A stretch of DNA of 64,000 nucleotides from Neisseria perflava (GTDB lineage: Bacteria > Pseudomonadota > Gammaproteobacteria > Burkholderiales > Neisseriaceae). Shown here piece by piece: positions 25,643 through 34,432 of this stretch. Location: positions 1,054,001 to 1,118,000 of the forward strand of contig NZ_CP079818.1 in the NCBI RefSeq assembly GCF_019334725.1. Reading direction: 5' to 3'. The translations under genes were made by a program, and so were the position numbers. The stretch's first letter is position 1, and each line of letters opens with the position of its first letter. Under the pieces are notes generated by a model. That model saw only the letters and a list, made by a program, of their open reading frames with translations. It did not search any database and was not told the origin of the DNA.

Positions 25643-26100
25643 GATTCTAAACTTTTTCGGCCTTGGTTTGTGTGGGCGGAAAAGGTGCAGGTTCTGCCCT
25701 TATCGGTATACGTCAATGTAATGGTAATATCTGCCGGAGGCGTGAATTCCCCGCCTTGCTGCGGCCATTCGATGAGGCAGATGCTGTCGGGCGCAAACAA
25801 TTCGTCCAAACCGGCATCTTCCCATTCCTCGGGTATGGTAAAGCGGTAGAGGTCGAAATGGTGGAGGGTGAATGCATCCAGCGGATAAGATTCGACAATG
25901 GTGTAAGTCGGGCTTTTGACTGCGCCCGTATGTCCCAGTCCGCGCAAAATCCCGCGTGTCAGCGTGGTTTTGCCTGCACCCAGCCCGCCTTCAAGGTAGA
26001 TGGTCAGCGGAGCGGAAAGCTGCTTGCTCCATTCTTCACCCAGTTTCAGGGTTGCTTCTTCATCGGGCAGAAAACGGGTGTACAGTCCGTTTGAGTGCAT
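25630..26100 (-). CDS. tsaE: tRNA t6A biosynthesis ATPase TsaE
   Basis: TsaE is the ATPase of the TsaB-TsaD-TsaE complex that adds threonylcarbamoyl to A37 of ANN-decoding tRNAs. The 156-residue protein has a Walker A (GGLGAGKTTL, about 38-47), the SPTYTIVESY switch and the HFDLYRF and CLIEWPQQG motifs. The ATG at 26098-26100 has AAGG 8 bases upstream; a TTG seven codons earlier is possible but lacks a ribosome site. Pairing with amiC is the common proteobacterial order. Confidence 0.94.
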   Translation of the reverse strand: MHSNGLYTRFLPDEEATLKLGEEWSKQLSAPLTIYLEGGLGAGKTTLTRGILRGLGHTGAVKSPTYTIVESYPLDAFTLHHFDLYRFTIPEEWEDAGLDELFAPDSICLIEWPQQGGEFTPPADITITLTYTDKGRTCTFSAHTNQGRKSLESWSN

Positions 26101-26194
26101 GGAATAGACCTTGTCGTTCAAAAGGCTTAATTATGATGGAATTGGCGGCGTTTGCAAACCTGATAGACGATAAAGTTAGATAAAGATAGTGTTG

Positions 26195-26227
26195 AGGCCG
26201 TCTGAAAACGGAATTCAGACGGCCTTT
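26195..26227. terminator. Inverted DUS pair between tsaE and pheA
   Basis: AGGCCGTCTGAA and its mirror have a 7-base loop. It lies between divergent genes, so it is more an uptake site than a terminator for either. Confidence 0.55.
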
Positions 26228-26271
26228 AATGTTAAAATGAAAATATCCCTCACAAAATTGCGAGACAGCTT

Positions 26272-27360
26272 ATGCCTTTATCCATAGACGAACAATTATT
26301 GCCGCACCGCAATGCCATCGACAGCATCGATGCGGAAATCCTCCGTTTGCTCAACGAGCGCGCCGGTCATGCGCATGCTATCGGCGAATTGAAAGGGACA
26401 GGCGCGGTGTACCGTCCTGAACGGGAAGTGGCCGTTTTGCGCCGGATTCAGGATTTGAACCGCGGTCCTTTGCCTGATGAATCGGTCACCCGGCTGTTTC
26501 GCGAGATTATGAGCGAATGTTTGGCAGTGGAGCGTCCGCTGACGATTGCCTATTTGGGCCCGAAGGGAACATTTACCCAGCAAGCCGCCATCAAACATTT
26601 CGGCCACGCCGCACACACCATGGCGTGTACCACCATCGACAACTGCTTCAAACAAGTTGAAACGCGTCAAGCCGATTATTTGGTGGCGCCGGTAGAAAAT
26701 TCGACCGAAGGCTCGGTGGGGCGCACTTTGGACTTGCTGGCCGTAACTGCGTTGAAAGCCTGCGGCGAAGTGGTTGTCCGTATTCATCACAACTTGTTGC
26801 GTAAAGACAGCCACGAAATCGGCGGCATTACCAAAGTTTTCGCCCATGCCCAAGCCTTGGCACAATGCAACGACTGGCTCGGCCGCAATCTGCCTAATGC
26901 CGAGCGTATCGCCGTAGCCAGCAATGCCGAAGCAGCGCGTCTGGTTGCCGAATCTGACAGTCCGAATGTGGCCGCGATAGCCGGACGTATTGCCGCGGAA
27001 ATTTATCAGTTGAGCTTTGCCGCCGAGTGTATCGAAGACGAACCGAACAACACCACGCGCTTCTTGGTGATGGGTCATCAAGAAACCGGCCGCAGCGGCA
27101 ACGATAAAACCTCTTTGGTCGTATCCGCACCCAACCGTGCCGGTGCCGTTACCTCCTTGTTGCAACCCTTCACCAAGTTGGGCATTTCCATGACCAAATT
27201 TGAAAGCCGCCCAAGCAAATCGGTTTTGTGGGAATATCTGTTCTTCATTGATATCGAAGGCCATCAAGGCGATGAAAATGTCCAAAAAGCCTTGCAGCTT
27301 TTGGGTGAACGCGCTTCCTTCGTGAAAGTTGTCGGCTCTTATCCGACCGTTGTTTTGTAA
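26272..27360 (+). CDS. pheA: Bifunctional chorismate mutase / prephenate dehydratase (P-protein)
   Basis: The 362-residue cytoplasmic enzyme makes phenylpyruvate from chorismate for phenylalanine synthesis. Residues 1-90 are an AroQ chorismate mutase (RNAIDSIDAEILRLLNERA), about 95-275 the dehydratase (YLGPKGTFTQQAA, VENSTEGSVG, and NNTTRFLVMG with the catalytic Thr), and about 285-360 an ACT domain with the allosteric Phe site (NRAGAV, then ESRPSK). Length equals other P-proteins. It stands alone between DUS hairpins. Confidence 0.97.
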   Translation: MPLSIDEQLLPHRNAIDSIDAEILRLLNERAGHAHAIGELKGTGAVYRPEREVAVLRRIQDLNRGPLPDESVTRLFREIMSECLAVERPLTIAYLGPKGTFTQQAAIKHFGHAAHTMACTTIDNCFKQVETRQADYLVAPVENSTEGSVGRTLDLLAVTALKACGEVVVRIHHNLLRKDSHEIGGITKVFAHAQALAQCNDWLGRNLPNAERIAVASNAEAARLVAESDSPNVAAIAGRIAAEIYQLSFAAECIEDEPNNTTRFLVMGHQETGRSGNDKTSLVVSAPNRAGAVTSLLQPFTKLGISMTKFESRPSKSVLWEYLFFIDIEGHQGDENVQKALQLLGERASFVKVVGSYPTVVL

Positions 27361-27375
27361 GGATTATTGGGTATC

Positions 27376-27406
27376 AAAGGCCGTCTGAAAAGTTTTCAGA
27401 CGGCCT
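27376..27406 (+). terminator. Inverted DUS pair after pheA
   Basis: AAAGGCCGTCTGAAAA is mirrored with a very short loop, 15 bases after the pheA stop. Confidence 0.75.
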
Positions 27407-27467
27407 AAATTATGTTCTCAATAGTTGCCATTTATGCAACATCATTGGCAGATTGATGTCAGTAAGT

Positions 27468-27497
27468 TTGCATGATTGGAAATGAACCTTCTATAAT
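27468..27497 (+). promoter_or_regulatory. Promoter of the rtcB2-prfH leader
   Basis: TTGCAT (27468-27473), an 18-bp spacer and a perfect TATAAT (27492-27497) predict a start near 27504. No sigma-54 signature is seen. Confidence 0.6.
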
Positions 27498-27503
27498 CCG
27501 AAC

Positions 27504-27757
27504 GTTTTTAATATTTTCATGCAAAGAAAGGAGCAAGCCATGACACGCAATACTTCAATCCGCTCAATCACATTCTTTGCAGCCCAAGCGTAGGTCTGAC
27601 TTTCGGATAACGCTTTTCGCATTCCATGTCGCCCGCTTCGGGCTGCTTTCCCTACGATTATCGGCTAGAAACCAGGCCGTCTGAACATTTAGCAGACGGT
27701 AGATACCTATTGTCATCTGTTGACGGTTTCTATCCGTTTAAAAGAAAGCATAAACAC
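27504..27757 (+). promoter_or_regulatory. Structured 5' leader of rtcB2-prfH with alternative pairings
   Basis: About 254 bases separate the predicted transcript start from rtcB2. Pairing A: CGTAGG (27589-27594) with CCTACG (27651-27656), enclosing the hairpin GCCCG-CTT-CGGGC (27631-27643). Pairing B: GCAGCCC (27579-27585) with GGGCTGC (27640-27646). B destroys the inner hairpin of A. The 5' arms of both A and B lie in the last codons of the leader ORF, so a ribosome there would mask them. A third hairpin (CCGTCTG/CAGACGG, 27677-27699) uses a DUS. The pairings are directly visible; regulation is inference. Confidence 0.5.
27540..27593 (+). CDS. 17-residue leader peptide upstream of rtcB2
   Basis: MTRNTSIRSITFFAAQA is preceded by the strongest ribosome site in the area (AAAGGAG, 7 bases before ATG), much better than that of rtcB2 itself. 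It ends inside the structured leader. Nothing suggests a stable function for the peptide; its position suggests that translating it sets the fold of the downstream RNA. I do not recognise it in any named family. Confidence 0.5.
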   Translation: MTRNTSIRSITFFAAQA

Positions 27758-28891
27758 ATGGGCAATTATTCCCATCATATTCAAATTATTGCCGATTCAA
27801 ATACATGGATTGAAGGCAACGCTGTCGCACAGCTTGAAACCACCGCCCGATTACCGCATATGTTGCGCGTTGCCGGAATGCCGGATTTACACGCAGGGCG
27901 CGGTTATCCGGTTGGCGCGGCATTTTTCAGCGACCGTCATTTTTATCCTGCCCTGATTGGAAACGACATCGGTTGCGGCATGGCGTTTTGGCAGACCGAT
28001 TTACGCGCGGCCAAACTCAAACCTGCCAAACTCGCCAAACAGCTTGGCAATATCGATACGCCGCTAGATAAAGACGAACAGGTCGATTTATTAGGTGACG
28101 CTGTCGATATGCACCAATTTTCAGACGGCCTTGCTGTAGGTACGATTGGCGGCGGCAACCATTTTGCCGAGTTGCAAACCGTTGACACCGTTTATCGCAC
28201 CGATTTGCTTCCGCCCGATTTTGATGAAAACCATCTGCAACTGTTGGTGCATAGCGGTTCGCGCGGATTGGGCCAGCAGATTTTGCAATACCATATTGCC
28301 GCCTTCGGGCATCAAGGTTTGGCGGAAGAGGGCGAAGCGGCGGCGGCCTATCTTGCCGAACACCAAACAGCCCTTGAATTTGCCAGCCTTAACCGCCGTT
28401 TGATTGTGGCCAGAATGCTTGACCGTTGGCGCGCAGAAGGAACATGCCTGCTCGATGTCCACCATAATTTTTTGGAACAAACCGAGATTGACGGCACAAT
28501 CGGTTGGCTGCACCGAAAAGGCGCAACGCCCACCGATAAAGGCTTGGTCATGATACCCGGCTCGCGCGGCGATTACAGCTATCTGGTCCAACCTGCCGAA
28601 GATTGTCAAATTTCGTTGAATACCTTGGCTCACGGCGCAGGTCGGAAATGGCAGCGCGGCGAATGCAAAGGCAGGTTGTCGCACAAATACACTGCCGACA
28701 GCCTGCGCCAGACCGAATTCGGCAGCGTAGTCGTTTGTCAGGATAAGGCCTTGATTTTTGAAGAAGCGCCGCAGGCTTATAAAAGCATCGACAGCGTTAT
28801 TGCCGCCATGAAAAACGCAGGTTTGATTGAATTGGTCGCGCGGTTTAAACCTGTTTTGACTTATAAAACCGGCGGCGAGTGTGGAGCGTAA
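27758..28891 (+). CDS. RtcB-family RNA ligase of the RtcB2-PrfH type
   Basis: RtcB joins 3'-phosphate or 2',3'-cyclic phosphate RNA ends to 5'-OH ends using GTP and Mn. The 377-residue protein has all key motifs: MPDLHAGRGYPVG (Asp43, His45), GNDIGCGMAFW (metal-ligand Cys73), GTIGGGNHFAEL, VHSGSRGLGQQ, DVHHN, MIPGSRGDYSYLV and the guanylylated His292 in AHGAGRKW. It is shorter than E. coli RtcB (408). The next gene is prfH, the diagnostic partner of the RtcB2 subfamily implicated in mending nuclease-damaged RNA. Start MGNYSHH at 27758; a frame to 27626 runs into the leader. One DUS lies inside (about 28120), so the gene is long settled. Confidence 0.88.
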   Translation: MGNYSHHIQIIADSNTWIEGNAVAQLETTARLPHMLRVAGMPDLHAGRGYPVGAAFFSDRHFYPALIGNDIGCGMAFWQTDLRAAKLKPAKLAKQLGNIDTPLDKDEQVDLLGDAVDMHQFSDGLAVGTIGGGNHFAELQTVDTVYRTDLLPPDFDENHLQLLVHSGSRGLGQQILQYHIAAFGHQGLAEEGEAAAAYLAEHQTALEFASLNRRLIVARMLDRWRAEGTCLLDVHHNFLEQTEIDGTIGWLHRKGATPTDKGLVMIPGSRGDYSYLVQPAEDCQISLNTLAHGAGRKWQRGECKGRLSHKYTADSLRQTEFGSVVVCQDKALIFEEAPQAYKSIDSVIAAMKNAGLIELVARFKPVLTYKTGGECGA

Positions 28892-28893
28892 AG

Positions 28894-29532
28894 ATGAAAC
28901 AGAATACACCAGCGGTTCATCTGCAAATTTCCACCGCGCAAGGGCCGGCAGAGTGCCGAATATTTGCCCGTTTCGTCTTGGGCAAGCTGCTTGCCGAAGC
29001 CCAATCAAAAGGCATTGATGCCGAACTCGTTAACGAAACCGCCGATAAGTACGGCATTTTGTCGGCGACGCTCAAATTGGCAGGGCAAAAAGCCGAAAGT
29101 TTGGCGCAAACTTGGCAGGGGACGCTCCAATGGATATGCCCCAGCCCCGTCCGCCCGAAACATCCGCGCAAAAATTGGTATATAGGCGTTTTTCGTTTGC
29201 CCGATATGCCGCAGACGTATGAAATGCCGTCTGAAAACGGAATCGAGTTTCAAACCTGCCGTTCGGGCGGTAAAGGCGGGCAACACGTCAATAAAATCGA
29301 AAGCGCCGTCCGCGCTACCCATAAAGAAAGCGGCATTTCCGTGTGGGTCGAGAGCGAACGCAGCCAGCATGCCAATAAAAAATTGGCGGTAATGTTATTG
29401 GCGCAAAAGCTGGCAGAGCATCATGCCGGACAGGCAGGAAATTTTGCGCAGGAGCAGCACACGCAACTCTATCAAGTTGAGCGCGGCAATCCGAAAAGGA
29501 CGTTTGTCGGAGCGACGTTTAAGGAGAAGTAA
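28894..29532 (+). CDS. prfH: Peptide chain release factor H-like protein (PrfH)
   Basis: The 212-residue protein is a class I release-factor homologue keeping the peptidyl-hydrolysis domain, with the universal GGQ at residues 128-130 (SGGKGGQHVNK), but lacking the full codon-recognition superdomain. Family studies link PrfH with RtcB2: it frees the peptide from ribosomes damaged in the decoding centre so that RtcB2 can reseal the rRNA. It starts at ATG 28894 with GGAG 8 bases upstream, 2 bases after the rtcB2 stop, hence translational coupling. An AT-type DUS is within the gene (about 29226). Confidence 0.88.
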   Translation: MKQNTPAVHLQISTAQGPAECRIFARFVLGKLLAEAQSKGIDAELVNETADKYGILSATLKLAGQKAESLAQTWQGTLQWICPSPVRPKHPRKNWYIGVFRLPDMPQTYEMPSENGIEFQTCRSGGKGGQHVNKIESAVRATHKESGISVWVESERSQHANKKLAVMLLAQKLAEHHAGQAGNFAQEQHTQLYQVERGNPKRTFVGATFKEK

Positions 29533-29572
29533 TTTGCCTGTCGGATAAACAGGCATAGTGAAAACATAAACC

Positions 29573-29605
29573 AAAGGCCGTCTGAAAACTTTCAGACGGC
29601 CTTTT
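29573..29605. terminator. Inverted DUS pair after prfH
   Basis: AAAGGCCGTCTGAAA is mirrored with a short loop between converging prfH and hlyD-like genes. A smaller hairpin, GCCTGT/ACAGGC, lies just upstream near 29536-29554. Confidence 0.8.
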
Positions 29606-29618
29606 ATCAGTTTATCGA

Positions 29619-30848
29619 TTAGCGTTCGCTCAACGCTTGTTTCATACGCGTAATCGGTTTGATCAGGTATTGGAAGATGGTTTTTTCACCGGTTTTGATG
29701 TCTACCGTTGCAACCATACCCGGAATAATCGGCATCGGTTTGCCGTTTTTGTCTTTCAGGGAGTTGTTTTCGGTTTGGACGAGAACGCGGTAATAAACTT
29801 GGTTCGGGTCAAGTTTTAAGTCGTTGGCACGGTTTTGCATAGAGTTGCTGACGGTATCGGCGCCGACGAGGGTAACTTTGCCTTCTAAACCGCCGTAGAT
29901 GGAGTAGTCGTATGCGCTGACTTTAACCAATGCAGGTTGGCCTGCGCGGATAAAGGCGATGTCTTGCGGACGGATATAGGCTTCGACCAGCAGTTTGTCA
30001 TCAACCGGGACGATTTGCATGATGTCTTCGCCTGCGTTCACAACGCCGCCGATGGTGGTGACTTTTATGCCTTTGACGATGCCGCGCATAGGGGCGCGGA
30101 TTTGCGAGCGTTCAACCGGGTCGGCACGCATGGCAACGTTTTCTTTGGATTGCGCCAGTTCGGATTCGGCTTGCAAGAGTTCGTTGTTGGCATCGGCTTT
30201 GTAGCGGTTGCGGCGTTCAGAGATTTGGGTGGCCAAGTCTGCGGAATCGCGGCGCATTCTTAAAAGTTCGACTTCGGAAACATAACCTTCGGAAACAAGA
30301 GGAGCAGTAATGGCAATCTCTCGATCAAGTGCGGCCTTGCTTTGGGATAGGCCGTTGATGGCATCCACCATGACTTGGCGGCGTGCTTTGTAGGCGGCGA
30401 TTTCGCGACGGCGAAGCTCGGGACCCACGCTGTCAGGGAAGGAGAGCTTGGTTCCGTAGGCTTCAGCTTTAAGGCGGGCAATAGTGGCTTCGAGGTTTGC
30501 GACTTTGGCTTCGCTTTCGCGCAAAACGGCGGAGCTGCGTGTGTCGTCGAGTTTCATCAGAATCTGATCTTTCTCGACCATATCTCCTTCTTTAACCATG
30601 ATTTCGGTTACGATGCCGGGATCCAGGCTTTGGATTACTTGCTCACGGCTGCTGGGAATGATATTGCCGTTGCCACGGGTAACTTCTTCGACAGGGCTGT
30701 TGTAAGCCCAAATAACGAAGACAATCATCAGAATAAAAAACAGGATGATGACAATAAACTGGCCACTGTGTTTTTCTTTTTGCAGGGCGGCGTTGAGGTC
30801 GTTGATAAGGTCGAGATCTTTGGATTTGACGTTGTTTTCGCGGCTCAT
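29619..30848 (-). CDS. Type I secretion membrane-fusion protein (HlyD family)
   Basis: This 409-residue periplasmic adaptor links the inner-membrane ABC exporter to the TolC channel. It has a cytoplasmic N-terminus, one membrane segment (FIVIILFFILMIVFVIWAY, about 30-48), a lipoyl/barrel-sandwich part (GIVTEIMVKEGDMVEKDQIL), a long coiled-coil hairpin (about 100-240) and the conserved RAPMRGIVKGIKVTTIGGVV and C-terminal IPGMVATVDIKTG motifs. It is the last gene of a TolC-ABC-HlyD set on the minus strand. Confidence 0.92.
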   Translation of the reverse strand: MSRENNVKSKDLDLINDLNAALQKEKHSGQFIVIILFFILMIVFVIWAYNSPVEEVTRGNGNIIPSSREQVIQSLDPGIVTEIMVKEGDMVEKDQILMKLDDTRSSAVLRESEAKVANLEATIARLKAEAYGTKLSFPDSVGPELRRREIAAYKARRQVMVDAINGLSQSKAALDREIAITAPLVSEGYVSEVELLRMRRDSADLATQISERRNRYKADANNELLQAESELAQSKENVAMRADPVERSQIRAPMRGIVKGIKVTTIGGVVNAGEDIMQIVPVDDKLLVEAYIRPQDIAFIRAGQPALVKVSAYDYSIYGGLEGKVTLVGADTVSNSMQNRANDLKLDPNQVYYRVLVQTENNSLKDKNGKPMPIIPGMVATVDIKTGEKTIFQYLIKPITRMKQALSER

Positions 30849-30936
30849 AATCGTGTGTCTTTATTGTGTTTGGTGGATTTTAACCATTAGGGCAGGCTGT
30901 TTGAAAGGGCAAGTAGGTTTCAGACGGCCTTTTGCT

Positions 30937-33120
30937 TTATCGTGCTGCTGATTGAGAGGCAGCAGCAGCTTGTTGCTGTTGTTTGGCGTTGGCTGCTTTG
31001 GCCTGTTCGTTTTGCATGAGTTTTTGCAATACGAGGTCACGCGGGCCGTCCATCACGACTTTACCATTATCCATCACAATGATGCGGTTGACGATTTGCA
31101 GCACTTGCGGACGGTGGGTCACCAAAAGCATGGTGCGGTTGCGACCCCATTGGGCAATAGCATTGAGCGCCATGCGTTCGGTAGCCTGGTCCAGGCTGGT
31201 GGTCGGCTCGTCCAGCAAGACGACTTTCGGGTTGCGCAAGGTCATGCGTGCCAGGGCGATGATTTGTTTTTGACCGCCGGACAAGCCTAAGCCGTCTTCA
31301 CCCAGAGGCATATCCAAACCACGTGGATGGTTGCGGATGATTTTGTCGAGGCCGAAGCGGTTGAGCGCAGTCAGTAAGTCTTGGTCGGTAGAGTAGCTGC
31401 CGGTACGCGCCAAGTCCATATTTTCACGCAATGTGCCGAGGAACAGGCGTGGCGATTGGCTCAACAGCAGGACTTGATCGCGCAGGAAGTTGGGGTCAAG
31501 CTGGCGCATATCGACGCCGTCAAGGGTAACGTTGCCTTTTTCAGTGTCGTACAGACCGCTGGCCAGTTTGAGCATGGTGCTTTTACCGCTGCCGATACGG
31601 CCCAAAATACCGACTTTTTCACCCGGTTTGATGGTCAGGCGCAAATCTTCGACGGCGCTGTTGTTGTCGGCTTGATATTTGAACGATACATTTTCAAAGG
31701 TAATGTTGCCTTGTACGTTGTCCAAAGTAATGTATTTGCGTTCCGGATTGCGCTCGATAGGGCGGGTAACGATGTCGTTTACACCTTTGAGGGCAAGTTT
31801 GGCCTGTTGGAAGCGGGTGGCCAAACCAGCGATTTGTGCCAACGGCGCCAAGGCGCGGCCGGACAGAATCACAGAGGCAATCAATGCACCCATGGTGATA
31901 CGTTCCGCATGGTTGTCGGCATGAATCAAATAGGTACCGACGACGACCAAGAAGACGGTATTGAGCTGCTGCATGGCAACGGCGAAGTTGACCATGAAGT
32001 TGCTGGTGTCTTTGACTTTGATGGAAGAAGCGGAAGTTTTGGCGGTGTATTCGTCCCAACGTTGTTGCGCCCAAGATGTGGCGTTGTTGGTTTTCAGGGT
32101 TTCGATGCCTTCGATGGCTTCAACGGCAAGGCCGGAGCGTTGCGAACCTTCTTTCATCGATTCGTTGATGTGGCGAGAGAGCGGGCGTTGTACGACAAAA
32201 CCGACAATCACGACAATCGGAATGATGGTTAGGGGAACGAGTGCCAGTTTGCCGCCGACCATGGAAATTACGAAGATAAACAGCAACAGGAAAGGCAAGT
32301 CGACAATAGTCAACAAGCTGGCACTGGTCATGAACTCTCGCACGGCTTCAAATTCGCGCAGGTTGCTGGCGTATGAACCGGAAGAAGCTGGACGGTCTGC
32401 CAGACGTAATGCCATCACGCGGCGGAACAGGGCGGAGCTGATGATCAAGTCGGCTTTTTTGCCGGCAATATCGGTCAAATGACCACGAATCATCTTGGCG
32501 GCAAATTCAAACAAAATCGCCAAGACCACGCCGATGCTCAATACCCACAAGGTTTCATAGGCCTGATTGGGAATCACGCGGTCGTACACGTTCATCACAT
32601 ACAGGGAGCTGACGAGCGCAAGGAAGTTGATAATGATGGTGGCCAAAATGACTTGGTAGTAGTAGCTGCGGAAACGCCAAATGACTTTCCAAAACCATGC
32701 TTTGGGCAGATGGTATTCAGGCAGCTCCGAGCGCATATCGGTCGCCATTTTGGGTTTGATAAACCAGCAGTAGCCCAAATACAGGCCGGAAAGCTGCTCG
32801 TGGCTGAGTTCCTGTTCCAAACCGTCTACTTGGCGGATATGGTATTTGCGCTCTTGGCCGGAGCCTTCGATTTGGGTGATGACCGCTGCCTCTTCGTTGT
32901 GCAGGATAATCATGACCGGCACGGCGAGCGAGGGGATGTCTTCCAAATTGCGTTTGGATAAGGTGTTTTCAAAGCCGTGGCTGCGCAGGACTTCGACCAG
33001 CGAGTGATAGTTGACCTTAAGCTTTTTGTCGCGCACGACTTCGGCGGACAAAGCAGCTTCGGATACGGGCGCACCCAAAAGGCGGGTCACTAAGACGATA
33101 TGTTCAATGATGGCTTTCAT
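30937..33120 (-). CDS. Type I secretion ABC transporter with inactive C39-like domain
   Basis: The 727-residue exporter has an N-terminal C39-like domain (about 1-130) without the catalytic Cys of true C39 peptidases, six membrane helices (about 150-430) and a nucleotide-binding domain with Walker A GRIGSGKST, signature LSGGQKQ, Walker B VVLLDEPTTSLD and switch LLVTHR. This is the LapB/HlyB layout used to export large RTX adhesins or toxins whole, with the dead peptidase domain as docking site. The Gln/Ala-rich tail is low complexity. No RTX substrate is in the window. A single DUS sits just past the stop. Confidence 0.92.
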   Translation of the reverse strand: MKAIIEHIVLVTRLLGAPVSEAALSAEVVRDKKLKVNYHSLVEVLRSHGFENTLSKRNLEDIPSLAVPVMIILHNEEAAVITQIEGSGQERKYHIRQVDGLEQELSHEQLSGLYLGYCWFIKPKMATDMRSELPEYHLPKAWFWKVIWRFRSYYYQVILATIIINFLALVSSLYVMNVYDRVIPNQAYETLWVLSIGVVLAILFEFAAKMIRGHLTDIAGKKADLIISSALFRRVMALRLADRPASSGSYASNLREFEAVREFMTSASLLTIVDLPFLLLFIFVISMVGGKLALVPLTIIPIVVIVGFVVQRPLSRHINESMKEGSQRSGLAVEAIEGIETLKTNNATSWAQQRWDEYTAKTSASSIKVKDTSNFMVNFAVAMQQLNTVFLVVVGTYLIHADNHAERITMGALIASVILSGRALAPLAQIAGLATRFQQAKLALKGVNDIVTRPIERNPERKYITLDNVQGNITFENVSFKYQADNNSAVEDLRLTIKPGEKVGILGRIGSGKSTMLKLASGLYDTEKGNVTLDGVDMRQLDPNFLRDQVLLLSQSPRLFLGTLRENMDLARTGSYSTDQDLLTALNRFGLDKIIRNHPRGLDMPLGEDGLGLSGGQKQIIALARMTLRNPKVVLLDEPTTSLDQATERMALNAIAQWGRNRTMLLVTHRPQVLQIVNRIIVMDNGKVVMDGPRDLVLQKLMQNEQAKAANAKQQQQAAAASQSAAR

Positions 33121-33163
33121 ATTTTTTCGCGTAATGTTTTTGGTTTAACCGGCGGATATGGCT

Positions 33164-34432
33164 TTATTTTTGTGCCAAACCGACCCAAGCGGAGATTTTG
33201 GCCTGGGTATTTAAATAGTCGAGCGCCGCATCGCGGAAATCGTTGCGGGCGGCAACATAATCCTGCTCGATGGAGGATAACTCGCTGTATGCGCTCAAAA
33301 CGTCGGTCAGCGTACGTCGGGCGATTTTAAACTGCAATTCGTACACTTTGATGACTTCTTTTTGGGCGGCGATGTGTTGCGCCGTCAACGCGGTACGCTG
33401 TTCGCTTTCCTGCATGTCGATGGCTGATGTTTGAACGCGTTCGTTCATGTCGCGCAGGATTTGTTCGGACTTGGCTTCTGCGGCAATCAATGATTTGGCA
33501 TTGCGCTCTACATTGTGTCGTGCGGCAATATCCAACACATTCCATGCAACGTTTAAATAAAGCTGTCTGGTGTTACGCGTTGCACTGCCTTCTAAATTAA
33601 GGGCAGGCAGGCGTTCGGCTTTGGAAGCGTCCAAATCGGCACGGACGCTGTCGCGCTCGGCCAATTGCGCCTGATAGGACGGATTGTTGTTGCGGTTGGG
33701 GTTGTTGAAGCGTTCGCTGATGGATTTCGCCGTGTCGTTTTTAAACGGATCTTCCAAATCGTTGGCAGTCAGCTGGCGCGAGGTATAGCGGGACAGGCGG
33801 CTCAGTGCCAAATCCATGGTGCGGCGTTGTTGGGCAATGATGTTTGCCACTTGCAGTTGGCGCGCGCGCGCTTCAATCAATTCGGAACGGCGGCCGGCAT
33901 CATATTTGACGATGGTATCCAAGTCTTTTAAGAGCTTGTTGTGGCGCGTCAAAGTCTGTTCGTTGAGGATCAGGGTTTCTTTTGCGCGCAATGCGCTCAG
34001 ATAGAGGCGGCCGATATCGCTGCCCAGCTGCTCTTGGCTTTCGGTGTATTTGTGTTGATAGTATTCTTCGCGGCTGCGGTCGCGGCGGACGGCGGCTTCA
34101 ATCGCACCCCATGAGTAGATGTTCACGCTGCCGCGCACGCCGACACCGTCTTCCATGTCGTTGCTGGAATATTTATTGTGTTGCGCCAGCACTTTTGTGC
34201 CGGTCAGGGTAACGACAGGATAATGGCGCGCACGCGTGGCTTTGGTCGTGCTTTGCGCTGCTTCTTGAGTGGCTTTGGCTTCACGCACAATCGGATCGCT
34301 GATTAAAGCGTCCCTGAGGATGTCTTGCAGGCTGTATGCAGAGGCCGTCTGAAACGGCAACAGACAGCAGGCGACGGCAACGGCCGATGACAATAAACGG
34401 GGCTTTGTGGGGGAAGAATAAATATGCGACAT
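33164..34432 (-). CDS. tolC: TolC-family outer-membrane channel of the type I secretion system
   Basis: The 422-residue protein has a signal peptide (cut after PFQTASA), then two repeats of the outer-membrane efflux protein fold with long helices (about 35-220 and 230-420). Typical features include SLQDILRDALISDPIVREA at the start and VYELQFKIARRTLTDVLSAYSEL near the end. It would form the trimeric outer-membrane duct for the ABC and HlyD proteins encoded downstream. Its signal-peptide codons contain a DUS (34342-34354, encoding F-Q-T-A). The gap to the ABC gene is 43 bp, implying one operon. Confidence 0.9.
   Translation of the reverse strand: MSHIYSSPTKPRLLSSAVAVACCLLPFQTASAYSLQDILRDALISDPIVREAKATQEAAQSTTKATRARHYPVVTLTGTKVLAQHNKYSSNDMEDGVGVRGSVNIYSWGAIEAAVRRDRSREEYYQHKYTESQEQLGSDIGRLYLSALRAKETLILNEQTLTRHNKLLKDLDTIVKYDAGRRSELIEARARQLQVANIIAQQRRTMDLALSRLSRYTSRQLTANDLEDPFKNDTAKSISERFNNPNRNNNPSYQAQLAERDSVRADLDASKAERLPALNLEGSATRNTRQLYLNVAWNVLDIAARHNVERNAKSLIAAEAKSEQILRDMNERVQTSAIDMQESEQRTALTAQHIAAQKEVIKVYELQFKIARRTLTDVLSAYSELSSIEQDYVAARNDFRDAALDYLNTQAKISAWVGLAQK

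Noticed and set aside
27435..27475. Possible sigma-54 promoter before rtcB2, by analogy to E. coli rtcBA
   Set aside because: The GG and GC elements are not at the required 10-base spacing, no RtcR gene is nearby, and a sigma-70 -10 fits better.
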